The notes under the pieces are model-generated. The model was given only the letters and a program-made list of their open reading frames with translations. It did not search any database and was not told the DNA's origin. Below are positions 52,492-60,990 of a stretch of 62,549 nucleotides of DNA, one piece after another. Each line of letters starts with the position of its first letter. The stretch's first letter is position 1. The stretch covers positions 1 to 62,549 of the forward strand of contig CAJTXA010000019.1 of the NCBI GenBank assembly GCA_910579865.1. Direction: 5' to 3'. The position numbers and the translations under genes were made by a program. This DNA comes from an uncultured Lachnospiraceae bacterium. Lineage in GTDB: Bacteria; Bacillota; Clostridia; Lachnospirales; Lachnospiraceae.

Positions 52492-52572
52492 ATGATGAAA
52501 AGTCCTTTTTTAAGAGAAAGACATAATATACCACTTACACCATTTTTGCTTCCTAAAGTCCTTGCAAAATAA
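52492..52572 (+). CDS. Possible small ORF or decayed gene start
   Basis: 26 codons from ATG 52492 (MMKSPFLRERHNIPLTPFLL, then PKVLAK). ACAGGAGGGATTGC is a strong ribosome-binding site and TATAAT lies at 52463-52468. The -35 is weak. No similarity is recognised. It may be the start of a gene lost when accessory DNA entered here, or a real small protein. It lies inside the rpsR-bounded element. Confidence 0.35.
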   Translation: MMKSPFLRERHNIPLTPFLLPKVLAK

Positions 52573-52701
52573 GGATTTCAAAGTAGCTAAAACGTAACAA
52601 ACCATTAGCCAAACACAAATTTTTACCTTAATTATCCTTAATTACATGGTGCTAACACCATGTATATAGAACATTAACAAAATGGAATCTGTTAAAATCT
52701 T

Positions 52702-53457
52702 CTAAATAAAATCTAAATCACAAAACACTCCCCAATGATCACTTGCTGTAAGTTTTGTATGAAAGTCTATTTCCTTTCCAAAAGTATCACAACAGACTAA
52801 ACAAGGGAAATTTTTTGGATAAGGATTTCTAATGAAAATACAGTCACATCTTTGATTGACTTCTATTGTATTTTTTCCATTCCAACGGGGATTTGTTCTG
52901 AAATCAAGTGTTGTATTCGGCTCTATACCTTTTATATTGCCGTAGCTTTCTGCTAAATCATACCAATGTGGATTTGCTTCTTCGTTATACAGAGATTGTT
53001 GTCCCAACAAATAACGATGAACACTTGAATTTGATGAACAATTAAAATCTCCTACAATAAATGAAAAATCACATTCTATTCTGCCTATGTTTTGTACTAT
53101 ATCAATAATTTCTCTTTCTTTTTTTAACGCACTATCCCAGCTTAAATGAACATTCGCCAATGAGATTAAATATCTGTCAACCTCAATAACTGTGATAACA
53201 GCATTTGAAGTATATTTACTTTCCCTTATTGGATATCTGCTTAATACTGCCAACCCCTCTTCTTCGTTTGTATGATTGAAAAAGCAGAAAAATTGGTAAT
53301 CGCATTTCTTTTTAATGTATTCATAATAATTATAATTCATGACTTCTTGCAAACAAACTATATCAGCATTCACTTTTTTAATTTGTGTTAAAATAGCCCA
53401 TTTTCTTTCAGATATTGCTTTATCCATATTCCAGATATTATAGGTCGCAATTCGCAT
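52702..53457 (-). CDS. Endonuclease/exonuclease/phosphatase-family protein
   Basis: 251 aa, full length for the fold. Motifs in order: MRIATYNIWNMD, IVCLQEV with the metal-binding Glu, GLAVLSRYPI, LANVHLSWD, FIVGDFNCSSNSSV with the catalytic Asp/Asn and the C-terminal SDHWGVF with the catalytic His. It hydrolyses phosphodiester or phosphoester bonds with Mg2+. DNA, RNA, nucleotides or lipids are all possible substrates. Its start overlaps the cytidine deaminase gene by 20 bases, so the two are translated together. The pair lies between the rpsR-derived repeats. Confidence 0.85.
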   Translation of the reverse strand: MRIATYNIWNMDKAISERKWAILTQIKKVNADIVCLQEVMNYNYYEYIKKKCDYQFFCFFNHTNEEEGLAVLSRYPIRESKYTSNAVITVIEVDRYLISLANVHLSWDSALKKEREIIDIVQNIGRIECDFSFIVGDFNCSSNSSVHRYLLGQQSLYNEEANPHWYDLAESYGNIKGIEPNTTLDFRTNPRWNGKNTIEVNQRCDCIFIRNPYPKNFPCLVCCDTFGKEIDFHTKLTASDHWGVFCDLDFI

Positions 53458-53854
53458 TCATCTGTCCTTTCCCCCACCAGGATGGTATGAGTTCATTCAA
53501 TGTGACTGTTGTTTTCTCTTTATAATCTACCAATATTTCCATTAACCGACTTTCTCTGTCTAATTGCATAAGATATTCTCTACAAGCACCACAAGGAGAA
53601 CCTACACTGCCATCTCCCATAACACATACAAGTTTTACAATTTTACTTTCTCCATTAGTTATCATATTGGCAATAGCATTCCGTTCGGCACACATTCCAA
53701 GTGTACATGATGTGTCAATACATACTCCCGTATAAATATTTCCTTTGTCAGTTAAAATCGCAGCTGCAACACCGCCCGCTTCGATAAATGGTGATATTAC
53801 TCGTGGATTCAACTTTTCTTTAGCTTTTTTATACATCTCATCCCAAATATCCAT
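53438..53854 (-). CDS. Cytidine deaminase-like protein
   Basis: 138 aa. Start chosen at ATG 53854 with AAAGGAG upstream, rather than the TTG seven codons earlier. The zinc motif is C55-A-E57 in GMCAERNAI and C88/C91 in GSPCGACREYL, with catalytic Glu57. This is the small tetrameric cytidine deaminase fold. The C-terminal NELIPSWWGKGQ is seen in a clostridial branch. It removes the amino group from cytidine or a related base. It is the first gene of the overlapping pair. Confidence 0.87.
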   Translation of the reverse strand: MDIWDEMYKKAKEKLNPRVISPFIEAGGVAAAILTDKGNIYTGVCIDTSCTLGMCAERNAIANMITNGESKIVKLVCVMGDGSVGSPCGACREYLMQLDRESRLMEILVDYKEKTTVTLNELIPSWWGKGQMNANCDL

Positions 53855-54086
53855 AAATTTCTCCTTTTTATTCAATCAAACTGTGATTTATTCATACTTT
53901 TCACATTTTGATTATACCACTCTTCCCCTCTATTTTCCACAAAAATATAGGGAATAGCAACCACCCAATGTCATTAAGTTAAGCCAACGATTAAAATCTC
54001 TGTATCAGGAATGATATGGAGATTTTTCTTGAAAAGATAAACACCCTTGTAATTAAGAACTATCTTGATTGCAAGGAGGAATGTAT

Positions 54087-54898
54087 ATGAAATCTATTGA
54101 TGTTAAGAAAAAATTATCGGCTGCAATTGATGAGGTCGCCAGCAATTCCCGTGATTATTGTGCCAATATAAAATCTGATTTTAAACGTAACCGCAAACTC
54201 CCTTTTAAACAAATGATACAAGGCATCATAAGAATGGGAGGAGGCAGTCTTGCAAATGAAATACTGGACATGTCTGAATACTCACTTAAAATCACATCCA
54301 CCTCTGCTTTCATGCAGCAAAGGTTCAAAATTAAACCCGAAGCATTTGCAACAGTTTTCCAATCATTCTTTAGTAACATATCCCATGACTTTACAAAAGG
54401 TATGCGGATTTTAGCCATTGATGGTTCTGCAATGCAGATTGCAACAAATCCAAATGATACAGATTCTTTTCTTCCGGGGACAAACGGACAGAAACCATAC
54501 AACCTTTTGCACCTGAACACATTATATGATCTGCAGCACCATATTTACACCGATGCGGTCATTCAGAAAGCAAAACTCCGAAATGAGCATAAGTCATTTG
54601 TTGATATGATTAACTATTCTGATATCAAAAGCTGTCTTGACCTGCCGCAGGAACAGGCATACGATGTGGAAATACATTTAAAATTTACCAGAAAACAGAC
54701 AAAAGAAATGAAGACGTTTTTAAAAGACAGAAATCATTACAGATACATTGCGATAAGTTCATCTTTTGATTATCTGCCGTCAAAAAGCAGAAAAAGTGAT
54801 GCACTGTTATTTTATGAACTGCGGTTCAGGGTAGTACGCTTCCGATTGGTGATGGTACATTTGAAACAGTTCTGACAAATCTTGACGGACAGACATAA
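54087..54898 (+). pseudogene. IS4-type transposase, internally deleted and frameshifted
   Basis: From ATG 54087 (AAGGAGG upstream) the product matches IS4-family transposases: FKQMIQGIIRMGGGSLANEI, ILAIDGSAMQIATNP with the first catalytic Asp, and YNLLHLNTLYDLQHHIYTD. At about residue 185 (NYSDIK to SCLDLPQEQ) the central region with the second Asp (ADRGYE-type) is missing. Near 54840 the reading frame shifts: RVVRF continues as PIGDGTFETVLTNLDGQT in another frame and stops at 54898. The catalytic Glu region is absent. The element cannot move by itself. Confidence 0.8.
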
Positions 54899-54998
54899 GA
54901 TAAGGAAAAACAGTGATAAATCATTTAAAGGCTTTCTGTATAGAATAACATAATTTCTGTATAAAACTATATACAAATCAAATAAAAATTTTGTTCTG

Positions 54999-55031
54999 AT
55001 ATACACTAGATTAAACTTGAAAGAGCAAGGA
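54999..55031 (+). repeat. Direct repeat, right copy of the rpsR 3' end
   Basis: It matches 52255-52287 over all 33 bases. Behind it, 55032-55107 resembles 52288-52360 at perhaps three positions in four. It marks the right edge of the accessory segment. Confidence 0.85.
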
Positions 55032-55561
55032 AGTCAGATAGTGGAAAATTATCTGATATAAAGTTGGCTTAAATTTTTAAAAGAGAAATGAATCACTTAA
55101 TGGTAGAAAACATCTAATGTATTATTTTAGAAATTGATATAAGATTTTATATAAGTAGTATTTTTAGCTAAAATAGAAAAACTTAACTGTATTTATAATA
55201 TATTCAAAAAAAATGTATAATATTTAATGTTTCATAAAATTTTATATATTAAAAGCAAGAAACGAATGGTATTTTGTATTTGACAAGATAGAAGAAGCAT
55301 ATTATAATAAATTCAGTTAATACAACAAAAAGATAGAAAATAATATTAAAAGTAAATCCGTTCATTTTAACTATAATATCATTTTTTAAAAATAAAATTA
55401 TAATCACAATGATAGATATATTTTATTATAAGTATGTTTCAATTTATAAATTTATTAATATTTATAAAATATAGAAAATCGAATTTTTTTAAAATCAACA
55501 AAGTAGTTATAGGAAATTAAAATTAAAAACATAGAAAGGCTTTCAAAATAAGAGGTTCAAA
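55032..55561. other. AT-rich gene-free stretch
   Basis: About 530 bases, very AT-rich, with no gene I can support. The first ~75 bases continue the degenerate rpsR-downstream repeat. The last ~150 bases must carry the promoter for the next operon, but I cannot choose among many AT-rich boxes. Confidence 0.6.
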
Positions 55562-56218
55562 ATGAAAAAAGGAAAAATAGCAAAAGAAGTATCAGTGATT
55601 GGCGGAGCAGATGGGCCAACTAGTATATTTCTTGTAAAGAAAACAAATCAAGTTACATTATTAAATCGGATAAGAAGAAACCTTTATGAAAAAAAGAAGC
55701 ATAAAATAGAAAAGAGAATTTGTGCTAATCCTCATACATTACAGGAAGTAATTTTGTATATAAAAGAAAAATATGGTGCGAAAGAAATTTCTAAAAAATC
55801 TTATAATTATCAGGAACAATATAACTGTGTAAAGGAAAATTTATTAATACAATATAAACCAGAACTTTTGGGTACATTTTTAGAAGTAAAAAAACCAAAG
55901 GCTTATAATGAAGAATCATTAAAAAGATTTTGGGATAAAATGGAACAAAGAAGAAAAAAGGCAGAAAGTATTTCAGAACAAGAATTTCCTATGGATTTCC
56001 GTACATATAAAATAAAAATATCTAAATTAGGAGAATTGAGAATTAGTATAGAGACTATTTGGGGTGCAATAGATTGTTCCTATAGTGGAGATCAGAAAGA
56101 GATGAAACGGCTTGGACAAATTGCAAAAGAAATCTATTATTATTATGGTGTGACAGAAGAGGATATAAAAAATAATTCAGAACGATATACCTCTTTAGTA
56201 GCAATTTTATCTACATAA
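55562..56218 (+). CDS. Soluble protein with N-terminal GGADGPT motif, first gene of an McrBC operon
   Basis: 218 aa. Residues 10-24, VSVIGGADGPTSIFLV, copy the signature of the beta subunit of Na+-pumping decarboxylases (OadB/GcdB), where the Asp is implicated in Na+ coupling. The rest lacks membrane helices: a basic stretch (RIRRNLYEKKKHKIEKR), a helical segment (PHTLQEVILYIKEKYGAKEIS) and a C-terminal domain (IWGAIDCSYSGDQKEMKRL, YYYYGVTEEDIKN). So it is not a decarboxylase. Similar short proteins occur in gut clostridia, as I recall, but no function is known to me. Only 47 bases separate it from mcrB. ATAAGAGG is a weak ribosome-binding site. Confidence 0.72.
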   Translation: MKKGKIAKEVSVIGGADGPTSIFLVKKTNQVTLLNRIRRNLYEKKKHKIEKRICANPHTLQEVILYIKEKYGAKEISKKSYNYQEQYNCVKENLLIQYKPELLGTFLEVKKPKAYNEESLKRFWDKMEQRRKKAESISEQEFPMDFRTYKIKISKLGELRISIETIWGAIDCSYSGDQKEMKRLGQIAKEIYYYYGVTEEDIKNNSERYTSLVAILST

Positions 56219-56265
56219 AAGACAGATGATTCTGTTGATTCGAGAAAAATAGGGAGTAACATAGG

Positions 56266-57957
56266 ATGAATGATGAAAGGTTAAAACTTACATTAGAGCA
56301 TTATAAAGCAGTGTTTCCCTCACGTTGGAATGAAGAGAAATATAAATGGGAAGCAATTTGGCATTTTCAAAATTATTGGGAAATTAGTGCAGCTAATTTT
56401 ACAGAAATGTTTTCTTTATCAACAGAAAAAGCAGCAAATTTATTGGATTTTGGTAATCATTTTCCACGTAAGATGATGATTGCATATGCAAAGCAGAATC
56501 CGGAAAAGGTTCGAAATTTGTTTATTCATTTATATGATGAGACAAAAGAAATAAAAGAACGAGTGTTACAGTTTCAGTCGGAGATAAAAAGTCTATATAA
56601 TCAATATTCGGCTGGTTTGCATCACTATCAACATTTGATGGCAGTAAGTGTATATCTATGGCTTCGCTATCCAGATCAATATTATATTTTTAAATATTCT
56701 ATTTGCCGAACAGCTGCTAAAGAATTACAAAGTGCTTTTATTCCAAAAAGAGGGGATATAGTTGAAAATTTAAAAGGAAATCATACACTTTTAGATGAAA
56801 TTGCAAGGGGAATAGCAGCCGATACAGAACTGGTTCAATTATTTCAAAAGGTTAGAACAGAAAAGATATATCCAGATAAATTTTTTCATACAGCAGCATA
56901 TGATGTCGCATATTATCTAACAGGTGAAATGACAAATTCACGAAAAAAGAAATTTACGAAAAAAGAACAGACTTCTTACTCTTTAAAATTAACAAAAGAA
57001 CAGTGGATGCAGTTGTTGAAAAATAAGCTGACAAAGAGAGAGTATGATTTAGTTTTAGATGTTATGCGTGAAGAACCGTTAATATTAGACAATCCCGAAT
57101 ATGAATGGTATGAGAAGGAATCCTTTTTATATGAAGTTTATATGACTTCGGAAAAGTACGATACATTAAGGGCACTTTTATTGAAAAAACAAAACATTAT
57201 CTTGCAGGGGGCACCAGGAGTTGGAAAAACATTTACAGCAAAAAGATTGGCCTATTCTATAATAGGTTTAAAAAATGAAAATCAGATTGAGATGGTGCAG
57301 TTTCATCAAAACTATTCTTATGAAGATTTTATTATGGGATATAAACCAAGTGGAAATTCATTTGAATTAAAGTATGGAATCTTTTATCGCTTTTGTCAGA
57401 AGGCAGCAAAAAATCCAGAGCAGCCGTATTTCTTTTTGATTGATGAAATTAACAGAGGCAATATGAGCAAGATTTTTGGAGAGTTATTGATGCTGATTGA
57501 AAAGGAGTATAGAGGAATGGAAGTTACTTTGGCCTATAGTGGTTTGCCATTTTCTGTGCCTAAAAACCTCTATCTTATTGGGATGATGAATACTGCAGAT
57601 CGAAGTCTGGCAATGATTGATTATGCGCTGCGAAGACGGTTTAGTTTTTTTACAATGGAACCAGGTTTTTCTTCTGATGGGTTTCGAAACTATCAAAAGG
57701 AATTAAATCAGAAGAAATTTTCGATATTAATAGAGCAAATTCTTGCTTTGAATTTAGAAATTAGTAAGGATAGTACATTAGGATCTGGTTTTTGCATTGG
57801 ACATAGTTATTTTTGCGGACAGGAAGAGTGCACAGAGGAATGGATGAAGTCTGTAGTAGAGTATGATATTATTCCCCTATTGACGGAATATTGGTTTGAT
57901 GAGCCGGCAAAACTGCAAAACTGGCAAAATCGATTGCGTGGTGTGTTTGATGATTGA
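56266..57957 (+). CDS. mcrB: McrB-like AAA+ GTPase of a type IV restriction system
   Basis: 563 aa. The last ~260 residues are an AAA+ motor: Walker A LQGAPGVGKTFTAKRL near 312-327, Walker B FFLIDEINRGNMSKIFGELL near 388, and the McrB hallmark MMNTADRSLAMIDYALRRRF near 440, which in McrB binds GTP. The first ~270 residues (YKWEAIWHFQNYWEISAANF, NLLDFGNHFPRKMMIAYA) are a helical region common to Firmicute homologues and probably read the target DNA. It drives translocation for McrC. Its stop overlaps the mcrC start by 8 bases. Confidence 0.9.
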   Translation: MNDERLKLTLEHYKAVFPSRWNEEKYKWEAIWHFQNYWEISAANFTEMFSLSTEKAANLLDFGNHFPRKMMIAYAKQNPEKVRNLFIHLYDETKEIKERVLQFQSEIKSLYNQYSAGLHHYQHLMAVSVYLWLRYPDQYYIFKYSICRTAAKELQSAFIPKRGDIVENLKGNHTLLDEIARGIAADTELVQLFQKVRTEKIYPDKFFHTAAYDVAYYLTGEMTNSRKKKFTKKEQTSYSLKLTKEQWMQLLKNKLTKREYDLVLDVMREEPLILDNPEYEWYEKESFLYEVYMTSEKYDTLRALLLKKQNIILQGAPGVGKTFTAKRLAYSIIGLKNENQIEMVQFHQNYSYEDFIMGYKPSGNSFELKYGIFYRFCQKAAKNPEQPYFFLIDEINRGNMSKIFGELLMLIEKEYRGMEVTLAYSGLPFSVPKNLYLIGMMNTADRSLAMIDYALRRRFSFFTMEPGFSSDGFRNYQKELNQKKFSILIEQILALNLEISKDSTLGSGFCIGHSYFCGQEECTEEWMKSVVEYDIIPLLTEYWFDEPAKLQNWQNRLRGVFDD

Positions 57958-58999
57958 TCAAAATGGAATACAGTTAAAAAATATTTATTATATGTTGTCG
58001 TATGCCTATCAAGTTTTAAGACAGTCTAATTATCAAGAAATGCAAACAGAAGAGTTTGACCATATTCACGATTTATTTGCAGCGATTCTTGGGAAGGGAG
58101 TGGCGCAACAATTAAAACAGGGATTATATCGAGAATATATTAGTAAGTCAGCTTCTTTAACAGCTATGCGTGGGAAATTAAATTTGACAGAAACTATGCA
58201 AAATTTTATGCAACATAGACAGGTGCTTTCTTGTGAATATGATGAGTTATCTGAAAATAACCAATTAAATCAAATTGTAAAAACAGCGATGCTTTTTTTA
58301 GTAAAGCAAAAAACAGTTCAGAAGAAGCAGAAAGCAATATTGAAAAAGGAGCTGCTTTTTTTTGATCATATAGATGAAATGAAACCAACTATAATTGATT
58401 GGGAAAGACTATATTTTCGGAGAAATAATCAAAATTATCGAATGTTGATGAATTTATCTCATCTGATATTAGCTGGCTTACTTTTTACAACAGAGCAGGG
58501 AGAGATAAAACTGGCCTCTTTTTTAGACGAGCAAAGAATGAGTCGGTTATATGAAAAATTTATATTGGGGTATTATCAGTGTCACCATACAGAACTTAAA
58601 GCAAGTGCGGAGCAGATTATGTGGGATTTAGAGGATGGAAGGGTAGATTTTCTTCCAGTGATGCAGACAGATATTACTTTGCGGTATAAAGAAAAGGTAT
58701 TAATTATTGATGCGAAATATTATAAAGATGTGATGCAGACACGGTTTGAAACAAAGAAAATTCGTTCAGAACATTTATATCAAATTTTTGCTTATGTAAA
58801 AAATTTAGATCGAAAACAGACTGGAAATGTAGGAGGGATGCTTTTATATGCACAGACAGAAGAAATTATTCAACCAGAGGAGCATTTTTCTATAGGGGGA
58901 AATCCGATTTGGGTTCGAACGTTAAATTTAAATTTGCCTTTTTATAAAATTTCAGAACAGTTAGAAAGGATTGTAAAAGAGTTTTTTGAACTTTATTAA
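57950..58999 (+). CDS. mcrC: McrC-like endonuclease subunit
   Basis: 349 aa. The start at ATG 57950 overlaps the mcrB stop by 8 bases. The N-terminal motif is IQLKNIYYMLSYAYQVL. The C-terminal PD-(D/E)xK nuclease has Asp in DGRVDFLPVMQTDI near 229 and DAK in VLIIDAKYYKD near 252. McrC joins the McrB ring, stimulates GTP hydrolysis and cuts modified DNA. The two coupled genes make a complete type IV system against methylated or hydroxymethylated DNA; the exact modification recognised is not predictable. Confidence 0.9.
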   Translation: MIDQNGIQLKNIYYMLSYAYQVLRQSNYQEMQTEEFDHIHDLFAAILGKGVAQQLKQGLYREYISKSASLTAMRGKLNLTETMQNFMQHRQVLSCEYDELSENNQLNQIVKTAMLFLVKQKTVQKKQKAILKKELLFFDHIDEMKPTIIDWERLYFRRNNQNYRMLMNLSHLILAGLLFTTEQGEIKLASFLDEQRMSRLYEKFILGYYQCHHTELKASAEQIMWDLEDGRVDFLPVMQTDITLRYKEKVLIIDAKYYKDVMQTRFETKKIRSEHLYQIFAYVKNLDRKQTGNVGGMLLYAQTEEIIQPEEHFSIGGNPIWVRTLNLNLPFYKISEQLERIVKEFFELY

Positions 59000-59146
59000 A
59001 AAAATAAAAAGTAATTCTTTTGGTGTTGGTCTAGATATTTTTTAGACAGTTTCTTGCTACTTTTTTCGTAAAATTTTATTTGTGCTATAAAGCTTAGAGT
59101 ATTGTACTTGTCTATTTGTATAATAATTAACATATTAGAATTTAGA

Positions 59147-59190
59147 AGAAAAAGATACATCATACTCAATGGGAGAATGTATCTTTTTCT
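59147..59190. terminator. Bidirectional terminator after mcrC
   Basis: A perfect 14-base stem, AGAAAAAGATACAT and its complement, around a 16-base loop, with T-rich and A-rich flanks. It suits mcrC and the convergent gene at 59226. Confidence 0.82.
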
Positions 59191-59225
59191 AAAATGTTCC
59201 ACTTTATATTAAAGTTTTTTTAATT

Positions 59226-59627
59226 TTATTTATTAGAATTTTTGACTGTTAGAAAAATAAAAGATAAATTTACTTCTTCATCTTCTATACTGATACTGAT
59301 ATGATTTGCTATTACAAATATACTACGCATGTATTTGCAACTTTCTGTAAGATCAAAACCATAAGAATTTTTAAATATTACTTCTATTGTTTGATTATGT
59401 TCTTCTACTATAAGTAGAGAACTTGTTATTTCTGCAAAGTCTTGTAAGATTGGTAATATTGCGTGATAAAAATAATCTTTTGTATTATCAGAATAAGTAT
59501 CCTCCTCAGATTCTTTCATTGTCTCTACTATTTTAGCTATCTTTCGTAATTGTTTTTCAGAAAGATTGTCTAATTGTATTGCAAGATCTTCTAACTCATT
59601 CCCTTTTATTCTATAATCATAAATCAA
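59226..59627 (-). CDS. Small protein of unknown function
   Basis: 133 aa from a TTG at 59627; the next in-frame Met is at residue 37 and a stop lies just upstream, so the start is uncertain. Acidic and helical in the first half (LEDLAIQLDNLSEKQLRKIAKIVETMKESEED), then a beta-rich half (VEEHNQTIEVIFKNSYGFDLTESCKYM). It has no signal or membrane segment. No family is recognised. No ribosome-binding site is visible, so it may be a remnant. Confidence 0.5.
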   Translation of the reverse strand: MIYDYRIKGNELEDLAIQLDNLSEKQLRKIAKIVETMKESEEDTYSDNTKDYFYHAILPILQDFAEITSSLLIVEEHNQTIEVIFKNSYGFDLTESCKYMRSIFVIANHISISIEDEEVNLSFIFLTVKNSNK

Positions 59628-59736
59628 TGTACATTCTGTTATTCAAAACTTATAAAAAGGTATAAACTTTTAAGTTTTATTCTTACTTTGAGGAGTATAT
59701 TTTTTAAATTGAAATTGACTTAATAATTTTTGTCTA

Positions 59737-60081
59737 TTACATTGTTACAGTTATATAACTTAGAAAGAATTTGTTTCGCTTGTAACTTCCTTTTAAAAGT
59801 TCTTTTTCTCTTTTTATAATGTTACTTGTTCTGTAATAACGTTCCCCTTTCTTATTTTTCTCTTGTCTTTTCGATATCAAACGCTGTAACTTGCGTTTTC
59901 CTTTTTCTATTTTCTTTCCCTTTTCTTTTTCATTTATATTTGGATAGTGATGTGTGCCAGAACATATTGTATTTATAAAATCTATTACGGTTACACTGAT
60001 TTTTGCTATAAGAAGGACTCTGGTATCATCTGGAAAGAATATAGGTACATAAATAAAAAAGGATATGCCATTTTTAAGCAT
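59737..60081 (-). pseudogene. TnpB (IS200/IS605 OrfB) remnant
   Basis: On the minus strand the stretch DFINTICSGTHHYPNINEKE, then KKIEKGKRKLQRLISKRQEKNKKGERYYRTSNIIKREKELLK (cited by position, residues 55-95) has the order seen in TnpB: an Asp-containing strand followed by the basic linker of Lys/Arg-rich helices. The catalytic RuvC parts after it, the N-terminal region and the zinc finger are missing or unreadable. This is a fragment of an RNA-guided nuclease gene, not a working one. Confidence 0.6.
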
Positions 60082-60131
60082 AGCCTTTTATGTTCTACGA
60101 ATGACTTAAGCCTATACTCTGTAAAAAGCTA

Positions 60132-60262
60132 TTGATTAATTACAATTTTACAAGTATAATATTACTGGGTAATCGTAGAGCAATCTATTGCAGGGTGGGC
60201 TGTTGCTACCCTCTAGCTGGCAGATGCTGGCACATCTGTCAGTGGTTGCCTGATTTTTATAG
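60132..60262 (+). ncRNA. Candidate structured RNA with its own promoter
   Basis: TTGATT (60132-60137) and a perfect TATAAT (60155-60160), 17 bases apart, precede three hairpins: GCAAT/ATTGC (60179-60190), AGGGT/ACCCT (60192-60212) and CTGGCAGATG/CATCTGTCAG (60217-60242, one G-T pair). The block is far richer in GC than its surroundings. It has no coding frame. It may be a stand-alone small RNA, or a transposon end or omega-RNA relic of the TnpB element beside it. Confidence 0.45.
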
Positions 60263-60307
60263 TTTTATTTTATAATTCTTATTTATTTTATCATTATTTC
60301 TTTGATT

Positions 60308-60451
60308 TTACAATCCCTTTTTCTTAATATTATCTAATAGAAACATATTTTTTCTTTCTATATAGGAAATTAGCCTTTCTAATATAGACTGCAAATCATC
60401 ATTTAAAAGAGAAAATGGCTTTTTAAAGGAGACAAATACTTTTTCATATGT
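60308..60451 (-). pseudogene. C-terminal fragment of an unidentified gene
   Basis: A minus-strand frame of about 47 codons ends KNMFLLDNIKKKGL and contains FSLLNDDLQSILERLISYIE. A stop lies just upstream and no start or ribosome-binding site is seen. The coding-like helical content suggests a remnant. The family is not recognised. Confidence 0.35.
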
Positions 60452-60594
60452 CTAAAGTCAGCAAAACAGAAATAATATTTCTTAGTTTTGGAAATCGAAA
60501 AGAAATACTTAATAAAAGAAGAACAAAAGCTGTAGTCAATGAAGAATGAAGAAAAAAGATAAGACCTTAGAAATGGGATTATTTGTTATAAATA

Positions 60595-60963
60595 TTAAAT
60601 TTTTATTGGAGTTGCTACTTCAATTAAATTTCCATCCAGATCATAGAAACGGATTACTTTTTGTCCCCAATCATACGTAATTAGTTTGTTTACATACTCT
60701 ATTGGTTCATGATATTGTTCCAATTTTTCAGCAAATTTTTCAATATTATTCTCTTCAAAATATAATTCACAAGCGTTATTTTTAGGGATAATATCTCTAT
60801 TCAGAAAATTTCTCCATATTGCCGCATCTTGTAGTACAAGCCCTTCTGTTAAAATGACATTTCCGTTTTGATTTAAAACGATTTCAAGACCAAAAATATT
60901 TTTATAAAATTCAATTGATTTTTCGATATCATTTACAACAATAAGTACATTTTTAAGTTTCAT
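60595..60963 (-). CDS. VOC-family protein (glyoxalase/bleomycin-resistance fold)
   Basis: 122 aa. Two beta-alpha-beta units: MKLKNVLIVVNDIEKSIEFYKNIFGLEIV at the N-terminus and KVIRFYDLDGNLIEVATP at the C-terminus, the latter with the metal-binding Glu of the family. Members are isomerases, dioxygenases or resistance proteins; the substrate is not predictable. AAAGGAAATTTTT precedes the ATG. It lies 27 bases downstream of the acetyltransferase gene and is probably co-transcribed. Confidence 0.85.
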   Translation of the reverse strand: MKLKNVLIVVNDIEKSIEFYKNIFGLEIVLNQNGNVILTEGLVLQDAAIWRNFLNRDIIPKNNACELYFEENNIEKFAEKLEQYHEPIEYVNKLITYDWGQKVIRFYDLDGNLIEVATPIKI

Positions 60964-60990
60964 AAAAATTTCCTTTCCATATAAAAAATA

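Noticed and set aside
52643..52664. Perfect hairpin TACATGGTG/CACCATGTA as a terminator for the phosphodiesterase gene
   Set aside because: No T run follows on either strand, so it is too weak to call; it may still be a structural relic of the element.
55562..56218. Na+-pumping decarboxylase beta subunit
   Set aside because: Only the short GGADGPT signature is shared. The protein has no membrane helices and is about half the length of a real beta subunit.
60132..60262. Group I intron or IStron part
   Set aside because: I looked for the conserved intron core elements and found none.
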